Source: Labrys sp. KNU-23
GTDB taxonomy: Bacteria; Pseudomonadota; Alphaproteobacteria; Rhizobiales; Labraceae
NCBI RefSeq assembly: GCF_008330945.1
Contig: NZ_CP043489.1
Coordinates: 5,324,855 to 5,388,854, forward strand
Reading direction: 5' to 3'
DNA: 64,000 nucleotides
A model generated the notes under the pieces. It had not been told where the DNA came from. It saw nothing but the letters and a program-made list of their open reading frames with translations, and searched no databases. The translations under genes and the position numbers were made by a program. Positions 43,215 through 51,422 of this stretch are shown here, in pieces (the stretch's first letter is position 1; every line of letters begins with the position of its first letter).

Positions 43215-43874
43215 ATGACCGATATTTTCCAGGAAGTCAGCGAGGACATGCGCCGCGAAAAGGCGCAGAAGCTCTGGTCGAAATATGGCAATTATGTTCT
43301 CGGCGCCGCTCTTGCCGTGGTCATAGGCGTGGCGGGTTACGTTGCCTATCAGCATTACCAAAAGCAGCAGGCGGAGGCGACGGGCGCGCGTTTTCAGGAG
43401 GCTATCTCCCTGGCCCAGAGCGGCAAGACCAAGGAAGCCGCCGCTGCACTCAGCACGTTGGTCAAGGATGGATCGTCGGGCTACCAGACCCTGGCTCGTT
43501 TCCGTCTTGCAGCAGAGACCGCCAATGACAAGGTCGAGGACGGCATCAAGGCCTATGATGCCCTGGCTGCCGACTCTTCACTCGGCCCCGTCCTGCAGAG
43601 TCTCGCCAAGGTACGCGGCGGCTATCTCCTGGTCGACACCGCCTCCTATGCGGATCTCGCCGGCAAGATCGAGCCGCTGACCGCGGCGAACGAACCCTGG
43701 CGGCATTCGGCACGCGAAGTGCTCGGCCTCGCGGCCTGGAAGGCCAAGGATCTCGCCAATGCCTCCAAATGGTACCAGGCTGTGATCACCGACAAGGATG
43801 TGCCGCCGGCGCTGCGCCAACGGGCCGAACTGATGCTGCAGCTCATCGCCTCCGACCAGCCCGCCAAGGCGTGA
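43215..43874 (+). CDS. TPR_21 protein, YfgM-like ancillary translocon subunit
   Basis: A 219-aa single-span inner-membrane protein. The N-terminus (MTDIFQEVSEDMRREKAQKLW) precedes one membrane helix (about residues 25-45, YVLGAALAVVIGVAGYVAY), then a periplasmic tetratricopeptide domain. This is the YfgM/TPR_21 pattern; YfgM joins the SecYEG translocon and periplasmic chaperones in E. coli. It ends two bases before der, an association widely conserved in Gram-negative bacteria. In E. coli BamB lies between them, but here it does not. Confidence 0.85.
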   Translation: MTDIFQEVSEDMRREKAQKLWSKYGNYVLGAALAVVIGVAGYVAYQHYQKQQAEATGARFQEAISLAQSGKTKEAAAALSTLVKDGSSGYQTLARFRLAAETANDKVEDGIKAYDALAADSSLGPVLQSLAKVRGGYLLVDTASYADLAGKIEPLTAANEPWRHSAREVLGLAAWKAKDLANASKWYQAVITDKDVPPALRQRAELMLQLIASDQPAKA

Positions 43875-43876
43875 CC

Positions 43877-45286
43877 ATGGCTGTTTCCATCGCCATCGTC
43901 GGCCGGCCCAATGTCGGCAAGTCGACATTGTTCAACCGTCTGGTCGGCCGCAAGCTCGCCATCGTCGACGATCGCCCGGGCGTGACGCGCGACCGGCGCG
44001 AGGGCGATGCCAGGCTGGGCAATCTCACTTTCAAGGTGATCGATACGGCTGGCCTCGAGGTCGCCGACGATGCTTCGCTTGCCGGGCGCATGCGTGCGCA
44101 GACGGAAGCAGCGATCGCCGAGTGTGACCTGATCCTGTTCATGTTCGACGCCCGCGTCGGCGTTACCCCCGCCGACGAACATTTCGCGGAAGTCGCGCGG
44201 CGTTCGGGCAAGCCTGTGATTCCGGTTGCCAACAAGACCGAGAGCCGCACCGGCTTCCAGGGCGCCTATGAAGCCTATTCCCTCGGGCTTGGCGATCCCG
44301 TGCCGATCTCGGCCGAGCATGGCGAGGGCATGGCGGATCTGGCCGAAGCGATCGTCGCGATCGCGCCGGCCACCGGCTATGAACCCGAGGAAGAAGTCGC
44401 CGAGACCGATGCCATCGTCAGCGGTGAGGAAGGCGAGGAGGAGGCGATCGATCTCGGCGCGGGCGTGATCCGTCCGCTGCGCGTGGCCATCATCGGCCGC
44501 CCGAATGCCGGCAAATCGACGCTGGTCAACGCCCTGATCGGCCACGATCGCATGCTCACCGGCCCCGAGGCCGGCATCACCCGCGACACCATCTCGGTAG
44601 ACTGGACCTGGCGCGACAAGCGCATCAAGCTGTTCGACACCGCCGGCATGCGCAAGAAAGCCCGCATCGAGGACAAGCTCGAAAAGCTTTCCGTTTCGGA
44701 CGGCCTGCGCGCCGTGCGTTTCGCCGAGGTAGTCGTGCTGCTGCTCGACAGCGCCACGCCCTTCGAAAAGCAGGACCTGCAGATTGCCGATCTGGTGGAA
44801 CGCGAGGGCAGGGCGGTTGTCATCGGCCTCAACAAGTGGGATCTGGTCGAGGATCGCCACAAGGCTCTGGCCAGTGCCCGGGAAATGTTCGAGCGCCTGT
44901 TGCCTCAACTTCGCGGCGCACCGGTGGTGACGCTGTCGGGCCTTTCCGAACAAGGCCTGGATCGCCTGATGGATGCCGCTTTCCGTGCCTTCGCCACCTG
45001 GAACCGTCGTGTGCCGACGGCTCGCCTGAACCGTTGGCTCGGAGGCGTGCTCGAACATCATCCGCCGCCGGCCGTGTCGGGGCGTCGCATCAAGATCCGC
45101 TATATGACGCAGGTGAAGACGCGTCCGCCGCACTTCGCCATCTTCGGCAACCAGCTCGATGCCCTGCCCGACAGCTTCCAGCGCTATCTGGTCAACGGCC
45201 TGCGCGAAACCTTCGACATGCCCGGCGTGCCGATCCGGCTTAGCCTGCGCTCGCCGAAGAATCCCTTCGATCGGAAGAAGAAATAA
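43877..45286 (+). CDS. der: Ribosome biogenesis GTPase Der (EngA)
   Basis: A 469-aa tandem GTPase needed for 50S subunit assembly. Domain 1 has GRPNVGKS (residues 8-15) and DTAGLE. An acidic linker (about residues 172-196) separates it from domain 2 with GRPNAGKS (about 210) and DTAGMRKKARIEDKLEKLS. The C-terminal KH-like domain ends in a basic PKNPFDRKKK. The ATG at 43877 follows the TPR stop by two bases. Confidence 0.96.
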   Translation: MAVSIAIVGRPNVGKSTLFNRLVGRKLAIVDDRPGVTRDRREGDARLGNLTFKVIDTAGLEVADDASLAGRMRAQTEAAIAECDLILFMFDARVGVTPADEHFAEVARRSGKPVIPVANKTESRTGFQGAYEAYSLGLGDPVPISAEHGEGMADLAEAIVAIAPATGYEPEEEVAETDAIVSGEEGEEEAIDLGAGVIRPLRVAIIGRPNAGKSTLVNALIGHDRMLTGPEAGITRDTISVDWTWRDKRIKLFDTAGMRKKARIEDKLEKLSVSDGLRAVRFAEVVVLLLDSATPFEKQDLQIADLVEREGRAVVIGLNKWDLVEDRHKALASAREMFERLLPQLRGAPVVTLSGLSEQGLDRLMDAAFRAFATWNRRVPTARLNRWLGGVLEHHPPPAVSGRRIKIRYMTQVKTRPPHFAIFGNQLDALPDSFQRYLVNGLRETFDMPGVPIRLSLRSPKNPFDRKKK

Positions 45287-45296
45287 GCCGGGCAAA

Positions 45297-45932
45297 TTAT
45301 TGGAGGCAAACGGGCCGGTCCGTATAGAGCAACTGATGTCTTTCGCTCGCTTCCGCCCAGCTTTGGGGCATCCCGCATTCCCCGCCTATGACGTCGTCGT
45401 AGGCGGCTCTCATCTGGTGAGCACAGATCTCTGCAGGAATACGCCCAACGCCTGTTCCCATTCCTGGAAAGGCGATGGTTTTTAGGTGTGCCGACAATGG
45501 TGCACCCATGAGTGCACCTGACGGAAAATGGCCATATCGGGCCAGCAGGAGGACAGCGCGGGTCGCTAGGTATGGATTGATGGAATCTCTGCCGAGAGCC
45601 ATCGGCACCCGCATGGTCGGCGCTGCGATCAGGAATGCTGGGCTTGGAACGCCCGTCTCAACGATCTCCGCCTGTCCGACAAGAAGTTCACCATGATGTC
45701 GTTGGAAAATTGCTGTCCTCAGATGATCCTGCACCTGCCAGCCAAAATGGTGGGAGTATAACAGGTCGATACCGCCATCCATGAAGCCGAAGCTGTTTGC
45801 GGGGCTGACAATGGCGTCACATGCGACATCAAAGATCGATCCCTGACAGACTTCCGCGGTATCTACGCCCTCGAATGCAGCGCTCCAAGCCTTGGCGAGT
45901 GAGTTTTCTTTGGCTACCAAGACGATGCGCAT
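45297..45932 (-). CDS. Macrodomain protein (ADP-ribose-binding type)
   Basis: A 211-aa single macrodomain. Typical features are the first strand and helix leading to CDAIVSPANSFGFMDGGID, and the phosphate loop TIAFPGMGTGVGRIPAE. Macrodomains bind ADP-ribose or O-acetyl-ADP-ribose and may remove ADP-ribose from targets. No ADP-ribosyltransferase such as DarT lies beside it. Its gene is visibly poorer in GC and codon bias than der and the SDR around it, and only ten bases separate its stop from that of der, so recent insertion here is plausible. Confidence 0.8.
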   Translation of the reverse strand: MRIVLVAKENSLAKAWSAAFEGVDTAEVCQGSIFDVACDAIVSPANSFGFMDGGIDLLYSHHFGWQVQDHLRTAIFQRHHGELLVGQAEIVETGVPSPAFLIAAPTMRVPMALGRDSINPYLATRAVLLLARYGHFPSGALMGAPLSAHLKTIAFPGMGTGVGRIPAEICAHQMRAAYDDVIGGECGMPQSWAEASERHQLLYTDRPVCLQ

Positions 45933-45947
45933 GGGCTTATACTAGAA

Positions 45948-46688
45948 TTATTCCGGCGCCTTGAAGCTCAGGAAGCGCTCCTGCCGCATCTCATAGACCT
46001 GCCCGGTTTCGGTCAGGTTCGGGCTCGCGAGCTTGAGGATCGAGGGCGCAATGCTGGCGGGATGCGGCAGCGTATCGGCATCCTCGCCCGGCATGGCTGC
46101 CGCGCGCATATGGGTGCGGACGGGGCCTGGAGAGAAGAGGTTGGCTCGGATCGGCGAATTCACCGTTTCGGCCGCGTAAGTCGCCACCATGGAGTTGAGC
46201 GCCGCCTTCGTGGCAGCATAAAGCCCCCAATAGGCCGTCGACTTCCAGGCCGCGCCCGAAGTGATGAAGATGGCTCGGCCGGCATCAGATTTGCGCAGCA
46301 AGGGGTCGAAGGACCGGATCAGGCGCCAATTGGCGGTGACGTTCACCGCAAACACATTGTCCCAGTCCTTGGGTTCGATGTGGCCGAGGGGGGAGATCGC
46401 GCCGAGCGCCCCTGCATTGCCGATCAGGATGTCGAGCTTGCCATAGCGCTCGAACAGCGTGTAGCCGAGCCGGTCGATGCCCTCGCCATCCTTGATGTCG
46501 AGAGGAACCAGGGTCGCAGCACCGCCATTCTTGCGGATCTCGTCGTCGAGGTCTTCGAGCGCACCGACAGTACGGGCCACGGCGATGACATGCGCGCCCG
46601 CCTCGGCCAGGGCCAGGGCCGTGGCGCGGCCAATGCCGCGCGATGCGCCGGTGACGAGCGCCAGGCGGCCTTTGAGAAGATCGGACAT
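45948..46688 (-). CDS. SDR family NAD(P)-dependent oxidoreductase
   Basis: A 246-aa short-chain dehydrogenase: TGASRGIGRATAL (about residues 13-25), the NAG strand (IGNAGALG), a catalytic serine in ITSGAAW and YAATK (Tyr-x-x-x-Lys). An SDR after purF is common in Alphaproteobacteria, which supports belonging to the purF-side block. The ATG at 46688 gives the normal N-terminus; an in-frame upstream extension enters the repeat R3 and is rejected. The substrate is unknown. Confidence 0.87.
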   Translation of the reverse strand: MSDLLKGRLALVTGASRGIGRATALALAEAGAHVIAVARTVGALEDLDDEIRKNGGAATLVPLDIKDGEGIDRLGYTLFERYGKLDILIGNAGALGAISPLGHIEPKDWDNVFAVNVTANWRLIRSFDPLLRKSDAGRAIFITSGAAWKSTAYWGLYAATKAALNSMVATYAAETVNSPIRANLFSPGPVRTHMRAAAMPGEDADTLPHPASIAPSILKLASPNLTETGQVYEMRQERFLSFKAPE

Positions 46689-46704
46689 CGGAAAACTCAC
46701 GAGA

Positions 46705-46805
46705 TAAAGCGTCTTGCGATTAGACGGAATCACCAGGAATCGCAAAGACGTGTCGAAACAAGAAGCCGGAGCTCAAGGCGTTTCGGCTAAAACGCACTGT
46801 GCTCC
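46705..46805 (+). repeat. Dispersed two-stem intergenic repeat, copy R3
   Basis: TAAAGCGTCTTGCGATTAGACGG... AATCGCAAAGACGTGTCGAAACAAGAAG... AACGCACTGTGCTCC aligns with R2 and R4 along its whole length. It separates purF from the downstream SDR on the minus strand and lies directly before the SDR start codon. Confidence 0.75.
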
Positions 46806-46823
46806 ACGACCGGCGGCCGGCGC

Positions 46824-46847
46824 TTCCACCCCGTTTCCGGGGTGGAA
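46824..46847 (-). terminator. Hairpin after purF
   Basis: TTCCACCCC and GGGGTGGAA pair perfectly over nine bases around GTTTCC, only six bases beyond the purF stop codon. There is no T run, so termination is probable rather than certain. Confidence 0.5.
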
Positions 46848-46852
46848 ACAGA

Positions 46853-48316
46853 TCAGCTTGCTTCCGCCAGCAATGCAAATTGCTGCTTGGCTCCCTCACC
46901 GACCACATCGGTCAGGAAGGTCGGATAGTCGCCGGTGAAGCAATGATCGGTGAACTGGGGCCGTACCGGATCGCGCTGGTCGTAGCCACATGCCTTGTAG
47001 ACACCATTGACCGACAGGAAGGCCAGCGTGTCGGCGCCCATATAGGCACGCATTGCTTCCAGATCCATCCGCGCCGCGAGCAGGTTCTCCTTGTCGGGCG
47101 TGTCGATGCCGTAATAGTCGGGATGGGTGATCGGCGGGCTGGAGATGCGGAAATGCACCTCCTTGGCACCGGCATCCCGCATCATTCGCACGATCTTCAC
47201 CGAAGTGGTCCCGCGCACGATGGAATCGTCGATCAGCACGACGCGCTTGCCTTCGATGACGGAGCGATTGGCGCTGTGCTTCATGCGCACGCCCATCTCG
47301 CGGATGGCCTGGGTCGGCTGGATGAAGGTCCGTCCGACATAATGATTGCGGATGATGCCGAGCTCATAAGGCAGGCCGGCTGCCTGGGCATAGCCGATCG
47401 CCGCGGGAACGCCGGAGTCCGGCACCGGCACCACCACATCGGCCTCGATGCCGGCTTCGGCGGCGAGCTGGGCACCGAAGCTCTTGCGCACGGCATAGAC
47501 GCTGCGGCCGTGGACGATGGAGTCCGGACGGGCGAAATAGATATATTCGAAGATGCAGGGGCGAGGCGGCACACGCGGGAACGGTTTCAACGATTCCACG
47601 CCGTCCTTGGTGATGACGACGACTTCACCATTCTCGATGTCGCGCACGAAACGGGCACCGATGATGTCGAGGGCACAGGTCTCCGAAGCAAGGATGTAGC
47701 AGCCGTCGAGCTCGCCCAGCACCAGGGGACGAATGCCGAGGGGATCGCGGGCGCCGACCAGCATGTGATTGGTCAGGCCGACAAAGGCATAGGCGCCTTC
47801 GATCTGGAACAGGGCGTCGATGAAGCGATCGATGAACTTCTCACGCGTCGAGCGCGCGACCAGATGCAGGATCACCTCGCTGTCGGAGGTGGCCTGGAAG
47901 ATCGAGCCACGAGCGATCAGTTCGCGCCGCAGCGTCAGCCCGTTGGTGAGATTGCCGTTATGGGCCACGGCAAAGCCGCCGCCCTCGAGCTCGGCGAACA
48001 GCGGCTGCACATTGCGCAGGATGGTGCCGCCAGTGGTCGAGTACCGGGTGTGGCCGATGGCCTGCGAGCCCGGCAGGCGTTCGATCACGTCGCGCTTGGA
48101 GAAGGTATCGCCAACCAGTCCGAGCCGCCGTTCCGAATTGTAGCGCGCGCCGTCGAAGGTGACGATGCCGCAGGCTTCCTGCCCGCGATGCTGCAAGGCA
48201 TGGAGACCGAGGGTGGTGATGGCCGCGGCCTCGCTGTGTCCGAAGATGCCGAACACACCGCATTCCTCACGCAGGCGGTCGGCGTCGAGATCCAGATCGT
48301 CGTTTTCACGGGCCAT
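46853..48316 (-). CDS. purF: Amidophosphoribosyltransferase
   Basis: A 487-aa enzyme for the first committed step of purine synthesis: glutamine plus PRPP to phosphoribosylamine. The N-terminal nucleophile glutaminase begins at Cys19 in REECGVFGIFG after a propeptide that must be removed, as in the Bacillus-type enzyme. RYSTTG and HNGN motifs follow. The PRPP-binding motif VVLIDDSIVRGTTS is in the second domain. The ATG at 48316 gives the normal short propeptide. It lies 142 nt after cvpA, its usual partner. Confidence 0.96.
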   Translation of the reverse strand: MARENDDLDLDADRLREECGVFGIFGHSEAAAITTLGLHALQHRGQEACGIVTFDGARYNSERRLGLVGDTFSKRDVIERLPGSQAIGHTRYSTTGGTILRNVQPLFAELEGGGFAVAHNGNLTNGLTLRRELIARGSIFQATSDSEVILHLVARSTREKFIDRFIDALFQIEGAYAFVGLTNHMLVGARDPLGIRPLVLGELDGCYILASETCALDIIGARFVRDIENGEVVVITKDGVESLKPFPRVPPRPCIFEYIYFARPDSIVHGRSVYAVRKSFGAQLAAEAGIEADVVVPVPDSGVPAAIGYAQAAGLPYELGIIRNHYVGRTFIQPTQAIREMGVRMKHSANRSVIEGKRVVLIDDSIVRGTTSVKIVRMMRDAGAKEVHFRISSPPITHPDYYGIDTPDKENLLAARMDLEAMRAYMGADTLAFLSVNGVYKACGYDQRDPVRPQFTDHCFTGDYPTFLTDVVGEGAKQQFALLAEAS

Positions 48317-48458
48317 GGCGCTCACTTGGATTTCTTCTCCAAAAGGGGCTGAGCGGCCCGAAACAAGGTTTCGCCGCTCCGTTCGACATTGAGATAATAC
48401 CACCGATCGACTTTTCCAGCATGCCTGCTTCGAAGTTTACTGTGGCAATGCAATTGCA

Positions 48459-49097
48459 TCATTGCGCGGGCGCCGCCGGGGCAGGGGTTGCCGGCTGGGT
48501 CTGGGGCGCGGCGGGAGCGCCGGCAGCATCCGGATCGGGCTCTTGCGTATTGGTGTTGGTGTCGGCGCCAGGTCCGATCACTTCATTGGCCCGCAACTGC
48601 TTGAGGATCACGTTTTCGGGATCGCTCGGCAACAGGGTAAGGATCCAGTCGCGCCCGGACACCAGAAGCTGGCGGGATTTGGCATCCTGCACCCAGGCGG
48701 GTTCGGATTTGGGCGGCACCAGATAGCTGAAGAAGATGAAGGCGACGATGGCGAGCAAGAGGCCGCGGGCCGCACCGAACAGGAAGCCGAACGTACGATC
48801 GATTGCTCCGATCCGGCTGTCGAGGATCATGTCGGAGATACGGATCGTAATGAAGGATGCGATCAGCAGAACGAGCAGGAAGATGCCGGCCCCCGTCGCG
48901 ATACGGGCCAGCGTATCGTTCTTGATGTAAGGCGTAACCAGCGGCAGCACGCGCGAGAACAGCAACAAGGTTGCGACGGCAGCAGCGGCCCAGGCCGCGA
49001 TGGCCAGAACTTCTCGGGTGAAGCCTCGTACCATTGCGAGAAGGGCCGAAATCAGCATGACGCCGATGACGATCAGATCCAGCAGCGTTACGGGCAT
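48459..49097 (-). CDS. cvpA: CvpA family membrane protein
   Basis: A 212-aa inner-membrane protein with four predicted helices in residues 1-130 (MPVTLLDLIVIGVMLISALL..., FTREVLAIAAWAAAAVATLLL, and RGLLLAIVAFIFFSYLV), followed by a soluble Pro/Ala-rich tail ending in APAAPAQ. The CvpA motif RGFTREV is present. The family is linked to colicin V production, bile tolerance and envelope functions, and is often found before purF. The start at 49097 is set by homology; the frame upstream runs into the paired-hairpin element T2. Confidence 0.88.
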   Translation of the reverse strand: MPVTLLDLIVIGVMLISALLAMVRGFTREVLAIAAWAAAAVATLLLFSRVLPLVTPYIKNDTLARIATGAGIFLLVLLIASFITIRISDMILDSRIGAIDRTFGFLFGAARGLLLAIVAFIFFSYLVPPKSEPAWVQDAKSRQLLVSGRDWILTLLPSDPENVILKQLRANEVIGPGADTNTNTQEPDPDAAGAPAAPQTQPATPAPAAPAQ

Positions 49098-49451
49098 TGG
49101 CGGTCTATCCTGATTTGCAAGCAGTGCTTCCTGGCGAGGCCCATCCGTGGGCCTCGCCAGGAAGCACTGCAAATATCTGATATCTTGCAGGTTCCTCTTG
49201 ATCGCGCCCGTGGCGCGATCAAGAGGAACCTGCATGGGCGGCACGACAGGCAGGGCCGCGCCTTTCTATAACGACGGTTCGACGCGACGTCACCCATTTG
49301 CTGCAGCGCAATCGGCGGAAACACCCGCTTCATGGCGAAACTTTAGTGGATTTCCGCCTTTAGCTTTCACAAGTCGATTCTCCGAGCCTGGCCTGGTGGG
49401 CCAGGCTCGGAGAATCGACAAGCTTTAAAACATCGGCAGAATTCTCGCACC
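49098..49451. other. Hairpin-rich intergenic region, cvpA / radA
   Basis: This 354-nt gap is dominated by elements T2 (49121-49233) and the first part of T3 (49373-49485). Between them GGCGGAAA and TTTCCGCC (about 49314-49358) form a third, weaker inverted repeat. The cvpA promoter must lie here if the gene is not read through from radA, but no good boxes were recognised. Confidence 0.5.
49121..49233 (-). repeat. Paired-hairpin element T2 (reverse orientation)
   Basis: Read on the plus strand it has a hairpin with 23-nt perfect arms (49121-49143, 49148-49170; GCAGTGCTTCC...), a 16-nt linker, and a hairpin with 22-nt perfect arms (49187-49208, 49212-49233; GCAGGTTCCTC...). On the minus strand the second hairpin comes first and resembles hairpin 1 of T1 (shared CTCTTGATCG), and the linker reads AAGATATCAGATATTT. 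It lies 24 nt before the cvpA start codon. Confidence 0.85.
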
Positions 49452-49485
49452 TCACCCACCTGTGGGTAAGGTGCGAGAATTCTGC
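49373..49485 (+). repeat. Paired-hairpin element T3, running into the radA 3' end
   Basis: Hairpin 1 has 21-nt perfect arms (49373-49393, 49399-49419). The linker AAGCTTTAAAACATCG (16 nt) leads to hairpin 2 with 24-nt arms (49436-49459, 49462-49485) and one mismatch. The radA stop codon (49452-49454) lies inside the left arm of hairpin 2, so the right arm is coding sequence. Confidence 0.85.
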
Positions 49486-50855
49486 TTGGACGCGGCAATA
49501 TCCGCAACAAGTGTCGCAAGTGAGGCAACACCATTCACGCGCATGCTGCTATCCGCGCCCGACTCGTTTCCCGGCACGGGGCAGACCGCGCGATGGAAAC
49601 CGAGCTTGGCCGCTTCCTTCAAACGGGGGCCCATGTGAGCCACCGGTCTGATCGATCCCGACAGCGAGACTTCGCCGAAATACACGGCATCCGCGGGCAG
49701 GGGAGCGCCCGTAAGAGAGGAGATCAAGGCGGCAGCCACGGCGAGATCGGCCGCAGGCTCCTGGATGCGCAGGCCGCCGGCCACATTGAGGTAGACGTCA
49801 TGCCCGCCCAACTTGACGCCGCAATGGGCCTCGAGCACGGCGAGCACCATGGACAGGCGGCTGGTATCCCATCCCACCACGGCGCGACGAGGCGTGCCTA
49901 GGCTGGTCGGTGCCACCAGAGCCTGCATCTCGACGAGAAGCGGCCTGGTGCCCTCCATGCCGCCGAATACGGCCGTACCCGGCGACCCGAGATCACGCTC
50001 CGACAGGAACAGGGCGGAGGGATTGGTCACTTCGCGCAAGCCGAGTCCGGTCATCTCGAACACGCCGATCTCATCGGTGGGCCCGAAGCGGTTCTTCACG
50101 CCGCGCAGGATGCGGAAATCACGCCCGCCGTCGCCCTCGAACGACAGCACGGCGTCGACCATATGCTCGACGACGCGCGGACCGGCGATCTGCCCGTCCT
50201 TGGTGACATGGCCGACGAGGATGACGGTACTGCCCGAACGCTTGGCGTAACGGATCAGCGCCTGCGCCGAGCCACGCACCTGCGTGACGGTGCCGGGTGC
50301 CGATTCCACCGTATCAGTCCACATGGTCTGAATCGAATCGATCACCACCAGACGTGGCGGCGAGCCGTGCTCGAAGGTCGCCAGGATGTCCTCGACCGAG
50401 GTCTCGGAGGCCAGTTCCACCGGCGCACTAGCAAGGCCCAGCCGCTCGGCCCGCAGGCGTACCTGCGCCGCGGCTTCTTCGCCTGAAATATAGATGACCC
50501 GGGCGTTGCGGTTGGCAAGCGCGGCGCAGGCCTGGATCAGCAGGGTTGATTTGCCGATACCGGGATCTCCACCCAGCAGGAGGACGGAGCCACGCACGAA
50601 GCCTCCGCCGGTGACCCTGTCCAGTTCATCGATACCCGAGACTAGGCGCGGCGCCTCGTCGGTCGATCCCGTCAGGCTTTCGAGCGCAAAGACGCGTCCC
50701 CGTCCTCTGGGACGCTGCGAGGCGGGAACGGCTGCGATGGCGCTGGTTTCCTCGGCAATCGAGTTCCACTCGCCGCAGGCGTCGCATTTGCCCTGCCAGC
50801 GATTATAGGCAGCACCACAATTCTGGCAGACATAGGAGGGAGTTCGCTTGGCCAT
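49452..50855 (-). CDS. radA: DNA repair protein RadA
   Basis: A 467-aa RecA-like helicase that helps process recombination intermediates. It has the N-terminal C4 zinc finger (CQNCGAAYNRWQGKCDACGEW), Walker A GGDPGIGKST (about residue 95), the RadA-specific GVKNRFGPTDE (about 257) and a Lon-like C-terminal domain with PADAVYFGEVSLSG. The last ten codons (QNSRTLPTGG) come from the paired-hairpin element T3 and do not look like a native C-terminus. Confidence 0.95.
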   Translation of the reverse strand: MAKRTPSYVCQNCGAAYNRWQGKCDACGEWNSIAEETSAIAAVPASQRPRGRGRVFALESLTGSTDEAPRLVSGIDELDRVTGGGFVRGSVLLLGGDPGIGKSTLLIQACAALANRNARVIYISGEEAAAQVRLRAERLGLASAPVELASETSVEDILATFEHGSPPRLVVIDSIQTMWTDTVESAPGTVTQVRGSAQALIRYAKRSGSTVILVGHVTKDGQIAGPRVVEHMVDAVLSFEGDGGRDFRILRGVKNRFGPTDEIGVFEMTGLGLREVTNPSALFLSERDLGSPGTAVFGGMEGTRPLLVEMQALVAPTSLGTPRRAVVGWDTSRLSMVLAVLEAHCGVKLGGHDVYLNVAGGLRIQEPAADLAVAAALISSLTGAPLPADAVYFGEVSLSGSIRPVAHMGPRLKEAAKLGFHRAVCPVPGNESGADSSMRVNGVASLATLVADIAASKQNSRTLPTGG

Positions 50856-51067
50856 GACGCCCTTCTAACGAGCGGGGCGAGTCTGATCAAATCCGACCGG
50901 CCAGCCGAGGCCGCCGCCGCAAGATCTGGAAGCGGACGATTGAACGCCGGGCGATCATGCCGGCCGAGCCTGCGATTTCAGCACGCTAGCCGGGAATGAC
51001 CGCCCCTTGCAGGCAAGCCGGACCACAACCTATATCTTGGCCAACACGCCCCATCCTGGAGCAGTCC

Positions 51068-51382
51068 ATGTCACGCCCGCTGACCGTCACCATTCCCCAC
51101 AGCCTTGGCCGTGCCGCCGCGCGAAAGCGTGTCGAGGACGGTATTGCGCAATTGCGCAACAGCTATGCCGGGCAATTCACCTCGCTCGATGAAAACTGGA
51201 ACGGCGACAAGTTCGATTGTCGCCTGAGTGTGTTCAAGCAGACCATTTCGGGCAGTGTCGATATTGGCGACGACGCGGTGACGGTGGCAATCCTGCTGCC
51301 GATCTTCCTGTCCATGCTGGCGGACAAGGTCACCACGCTAATACAGCAACGCGGCCAGGTGCTGTTGGATCACAAGGGCTAG
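51068..51382 (+). CDS. Polyhydroxyalkanoic acid system family protein
   Basis: A 104-aa protein with the family pattern: MSRPLTVTIPHSLGRAAARKRVEDGIA, an NWNGDKFDC strand and VTVAILLPIFLSMLADKV. It is described as belonging to PHA granule systems, but its molecular role is not known. GGAG lies about six bases before the ATG at 51068. No PHA synthase or phasin gene is close. It is divergent from radA. Confidence 0.8.
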   Translation: MSRPLTVTIPHSLGRAAARKRVEDGIAQLRNSYAGQFTSLDENWNGDKFDCRLSVFKQTISGSVDIGDDAVTVAILLPIFLSMLADKVTTLIQQRGQVLLDHKG

Positions 51383-51422
51383 GGCCGAAGGCGATGACCT
51401 GCTGCGCTCTCGCGCCGAGGGA

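Noticed and set aside
45297..45932. DarTG toxin-antitoxin system
   Set aside because: Only a macrodomain is present. No DarT-like ADP-ribosyltransferase is encoded on either side, and the protein is shorter than DarG.
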